A stretch of 6,302 nt of DNA, taken from the NCBI GenBank assembly GCA_045627185.1, contig JAZQNE010000070.1, positions 1 through 6,302 of the forward strand, given 5' to 3'. Source of the DNA: SZUA-448 sp045627185 (GTDB lineage Bacteria; Bacillota; Clostridia; Lachnospirales; Lachnospiraceae). The position numbers and the translations under genes are program-made. This document shows positions 4,588 through 6,302 of the stretch, one piece after another; within the stretch, counting starts at the first letter, position 1, and every line of letters starts with the position of its first letter. A model generated the notes under the pieces. It did no database searches, had not been told where the DNA came from, and worked only from the letters and a program-made list of their open reading frames with translations.

Positions 4588-6006
4588 ATGACAGATGCAT
4601 TAAAGCCTACAGATTTCAGTGAGACTGCGGTTTGGTCTGCAATTCTTCTGGTTGCGGCTATTTTGGGGAGCATGCTTATTGCGAATACTATTAAGAGGAA
4701 GATTAAGCCTCTGTGCAATTCTTTGATTCCTGTTTCCGTTCTTGGCGGAATCATTCTTCTGATTGTATCCGTTATCGTTAAGAAAATCACGGGAGAATAT
4801 TTATTTAATTTACCTGCATTCTGTGCAGGAAGCACACGCTCCGGCATGAATATTCTTGAGGTACTTACCTACCACTGTCTTGCAATCGGTTTCATCGCCA
4901 TGACGCTCAGAAAGGGCAAAGGCAAGGATAAAACGCGTACCAAGGATGTATTAAATACCGGTCTGACAACCGTTAATACGTATCTTATCCAGGCCGCTCT
5001 TGGCGTTGTTATTACCATTATCGGTTCGATTTTTATTCCGAAACTTATGAAATGTTCGGGCCTTCTGCTTTGCTTCGGCTACGGCCAGGGCACCGGTCAG
5101 GCGCTTAATTACGGCAATATTTATGAGAATGCCGGTTTTGAGAATGGTGGAAGCTTTGGTCTTACCATTGCAGCCATGGGATTTTTAAGTGCAAGTATTT
5201 TTGGTGTCATTTATCTTGAAGTCATGAAAAGAAAAGGCGTGCTTACAGTACGCACACAGGCCAGCAAGCTTAATAACGAAAAGGTCGAGGATGAAGGCGA
5301 AATCCCCATGATCGAATCTATAGATAAGATTACTGTTCAGGTTGCCCTTGTTGCCATCTGCTACCTTGGTGCATACGGTATTATGTATTTGCTTGGTAAT
5401 CTTGTTGGCGATGGCTTAAAGTCGACCATCTACGGTTTCAATTTCCTTTTCGGAGCACTTGCGGGCGTTATTCTCAAAGCAATACTGAACCTGTTTAAGA
5501 AATGGAATATTATGAAGCGCGATTACATCAACAATTTCCTGCTTAACCGTCTTAGCGGTTTCGCTTTTGATGTAATGATTGTTGCCGGAATCGGTGCAAT
5601 TAAGATCGATCTTCTTAAGGATTACTGGCTTATCCTGATTATTCTTGGTGCAGTGGGAGCACTTATTACATATATTTATGTCAAGTTTGTCAGCTACAGA
5701 CTGTTCCCGGATTATAAATACGAACAGTTCCTTGTTATGTTCGGAATGCTTACAGGTACGGCCAGCACGGGCGTTATTCTTCTGCGTGAGGTTGACCCTG
5801 AATTCGTAACACCTGCATCAGAAAATATTGTATATCAGAACTTCCCGGCTATCATCTTTGGTTTCCCGATTATGCTGCTTGCGTCATATGCGCCTAAGGG
5901 AGATATGCAGACTTATATTGTTGCCGGAGCACTGTTCCTGATCTTTGCTGTTTTGAATGTTATTCTGTTCAGAGAGCAGATTTTCAGAAGGAAAAAGAAA
6001 GCTTGA
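4588..6006 (+). CDS. Sodium:glutamate symporter (ESS/GltS)-like membrane transporter
   Basis: A 472-residue polytopic membrane protein. Hydrophobic segments lie at about 13-31, 46-66, 91-107, 126-151, 190-210, 247-270, 280-302, 323-340, 346-366, 418-434 and 441-461, split by a charged cytosolic-type loop at 212-245 and ending in a basic tail (RRKKKA). The Gly-rich stretch CFGYGQGTGQA (162-172), then YENAGFENGGSFGLTIAAMGF, resembles the GltS signature SGGHGTGAAW followed by YGF...A..ATFG. A second Gly/Ser/Thr motif, MLTGTASTGVILLRE (387-401), sits where the second inverted repeat would place its re-entrant loop. Family members move glutamate with sodium; the signature here diverges (GYGQGTG for GGHGTG), so the substrate may differ. 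AGGGGAG at 4573-4579, eight bases before ATG, lies inside the end of the acyltransferase gene, implying coupled translation. A strong terminator follows. Confidence 0.75.
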   Translation: MTDALKPTDFSETAVWSAILLVAAILGSMLIANTIKRKIKPLCNSLIPVSVLGGIILLIVSVIVKKITGEYLFNLPAFCAGSTRSGMNILEVLTYHCLAIGFIAMTLRKGKGKDKTRTKDVLNTGLTTVNTYLIQAALGVVITIIGSIFIPKLMKCSGLLLCFGYGQGTGQALNYGNIYENAGFENGGSFGLTIAAMGFLSASIFGVIYLEVMKRKGVLTVRTQASKLNNEKVEDEGEIPMIESIDKITVQVALVAICYLGAYGIMYLLGNLVGDGLKSTIYGFNFLFGALAGVILKAILNLFKKWNIMKRDYINNFLLNRLSGFAFDVMIVAGIGAIKIDLLKDYWLILIILGAVGALITYIYVKFVSYRLFPDYKYEQFLVMFGMLTGTASTGVILLREVDPEFVTPASENIVYQNFPAIIFGFPIMLLASYAPKGDMQTYIVAGALFLIFAVLNVILFREQIFRRKKKA

Positions 6007-6038
6007 TGTGCATGAATCCTGCTAAATAGTGACTGTTG

Positions 6039-6071
6039 AACGGGAGGCTTTGGGGCCTCCCGTTTATTGTT
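6039..6071 (+). terminator. Intrinsic terminator after the transporter gene
   Basis: AACGGGAGGC (6039-6048) and GCCTCCCGTT (6055-6064) form a perfect 10-bp GC-rich stem around TTTGGG, followed by the T-rich tail TATTGTT. It starts 33 bases after the transporter stop and ends the acyltransferase-transporter operon. Confidence 0.9.
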
Positions 6072-6094
6072 CACACAATTCACACAATTCGCAA
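6070..6094 (+). repeat. Short direct repeat TTCACACAA x2 plus a partial third
   Basis: TTCACACAA occurs at 6070-6078 and again at 6079-6087, followed by the shortened TTCGCAA at 6088-6094. The first copy overlaps the T-tail of the terminator. It lies about 77 bases upstream of the next -35 box. No function is evident. Confidence 0.5.
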
Positions 6095-6170
6095 TATTAG
6101 TGGCACAAAAGACAGAAAATATGCGGTTTGTAAGTCTTCAAAAAACTTAAAAAATTTATTGAAAAAGTTG

Positions 6171-6199
6171 TTGACAAAACAAACTGATGATGCTATACT
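6171..6199 (+). promoter_or_regulatory. Near-consensus promoter with extended -10 and upstream A-tracts
   Basis: TTGACA (6171-6176), a 17-base spacer and TATACT (6194-6199, one mismatch) form a very strong sigma-A type promoter. TG at 6191-6192 provides an extended -10. A-tracts at 6140-6145, 6149-6154 and 6162-6166 lie directly upstream, as in UP elements of stable RNA promoters. The start would be near 6206-6207. No ribosome site or convincing reading frame follows, so a stable RNA product is likely. Confidence 0.85.
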
Positions 6200-6205
6200 C
6201 TCTTT

Positions 6206-6302
6206 TGCTGGCCGCGAGAACGGAACAAACAAGCGGACAGTTAATTTTTTTCTCTCTTCGGAGAGAGCACCTTGATAATCGAATAATGAAACAACCTTGA
6301 AA
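6206..6302 (+). promoter_or_regulatory. Putative rRNA operon leader (5' part, cut by window edge)
   Basis: This is the untranslated region after the strong promoter. TCTCTC (6251-6256) and GAGAGA (6261-6266) form a 6-bp stem capped by a C(UUCG)G tetraloop, an unusually stable RNA hairpin. After it, ACCTTGA appears at 6269-6275 and 6294-6300, in contexts (CACCTTGATAATCGAATAA, CAACCTTGAAA) that resemble the CTTTGAAAACT-type antitermination sequences of Firmicute rrn leaders. I infer that a 16S rRNA gene starts soon after the window. No 16S sequence is visible, so a tRNA or other stable RNA remains possible. Confidence 0.55.

Noticed and set aside
6036..6275. A 79-residue open frame on the plus strand
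   Set aside because: It begins inside the transporter terminator and crosses the strong promoter and leader. It has no ribosome site and its composition is unlike a protein.
1..6302. Search for a mobile element, CRISPR array, toxin-antitoxin pair or defence system
   Set aside because: No transposase or integrase motifs, no regularly spaced repeats, no attachment-site duplication at the tRNA 3' ends, and all substantial frames are housekeeping, lipid or transport genes.

Overview
The window looks like ordinary chromosomal core DNA from a low- to mid-GC Firmicute, most probably a clostridium of the family Lachnospiraceae. I infer this from purine-rich GGAGG/GAGGAG ribosome sites, the RNase Z - small membrane protein - TsaD gene order, tRNA genes without an encoded CCA, and protein sequences that read like that family. 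No database search was possible, so the assignment is from memory. Every gene I support lies on the + strand.

Left block (1-2754): the 3' end of ribonuclease Z (tRNA 3' end maturation), a 202-residue single-pass membrane protein of unknown function, tsaD (t6A modification of tRNA) and ispD (MEP isoprenoid pathway). They are co-directional with gaps of 55, 74 and 78 bases and no clear internal terminator, so they may be one transcription unit or a series of short ones. A 29/30-base tandem duplication sits across the stop codon of the membrane-protein gene.

Middle block (2755-3421): a strong sigma-A type promoter with an extended -10 drives two serine tRNA genes, anticodons UGA and GGA. Each is followed by a hairpin with a T-run. 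The hairpin between them is terminator-like although no separate promoter for the second tRNA is visible. The 282 bases from 3140 to 3421 hold a small GC-rich repeat/hairpin, a weak A/T-flanked hairpin and a plausible promoter for the next gene, but no gene.

Right block (3422-6071): a PlsC-type acyltransferase carrying a C-terminal Cys4 zinc-ribbon-like segment plus a beta-rich tail. It is followed after only two bases by a membrane transporter resembling the sodium:glutamate symporter (ESS) family, then by a strong intrinsic terminator.

Right edge (6072-6302): a near-consensus promoter with an extended -10 and upstream A-tracts, then an untranslated leader with a C(UUCG)G hairpin and two ACCTTGA copies. 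This is what I would expect just upstream of a 16S rRNA gene, although no rRNA sequence is inside the window. Tying the region together, tRNA processing (rnz), tRNA modification (tsaD), tRNA genes and a probable rRNA operon cluster within about 6 kb. I found no mobile element, CRISPR array or defence system, and no convincing new biological system. The most interesting items are the acyltransferase fusion and its coupling to the transporter, the hairpin between the tRNA genes, and the putative rRNA leader.
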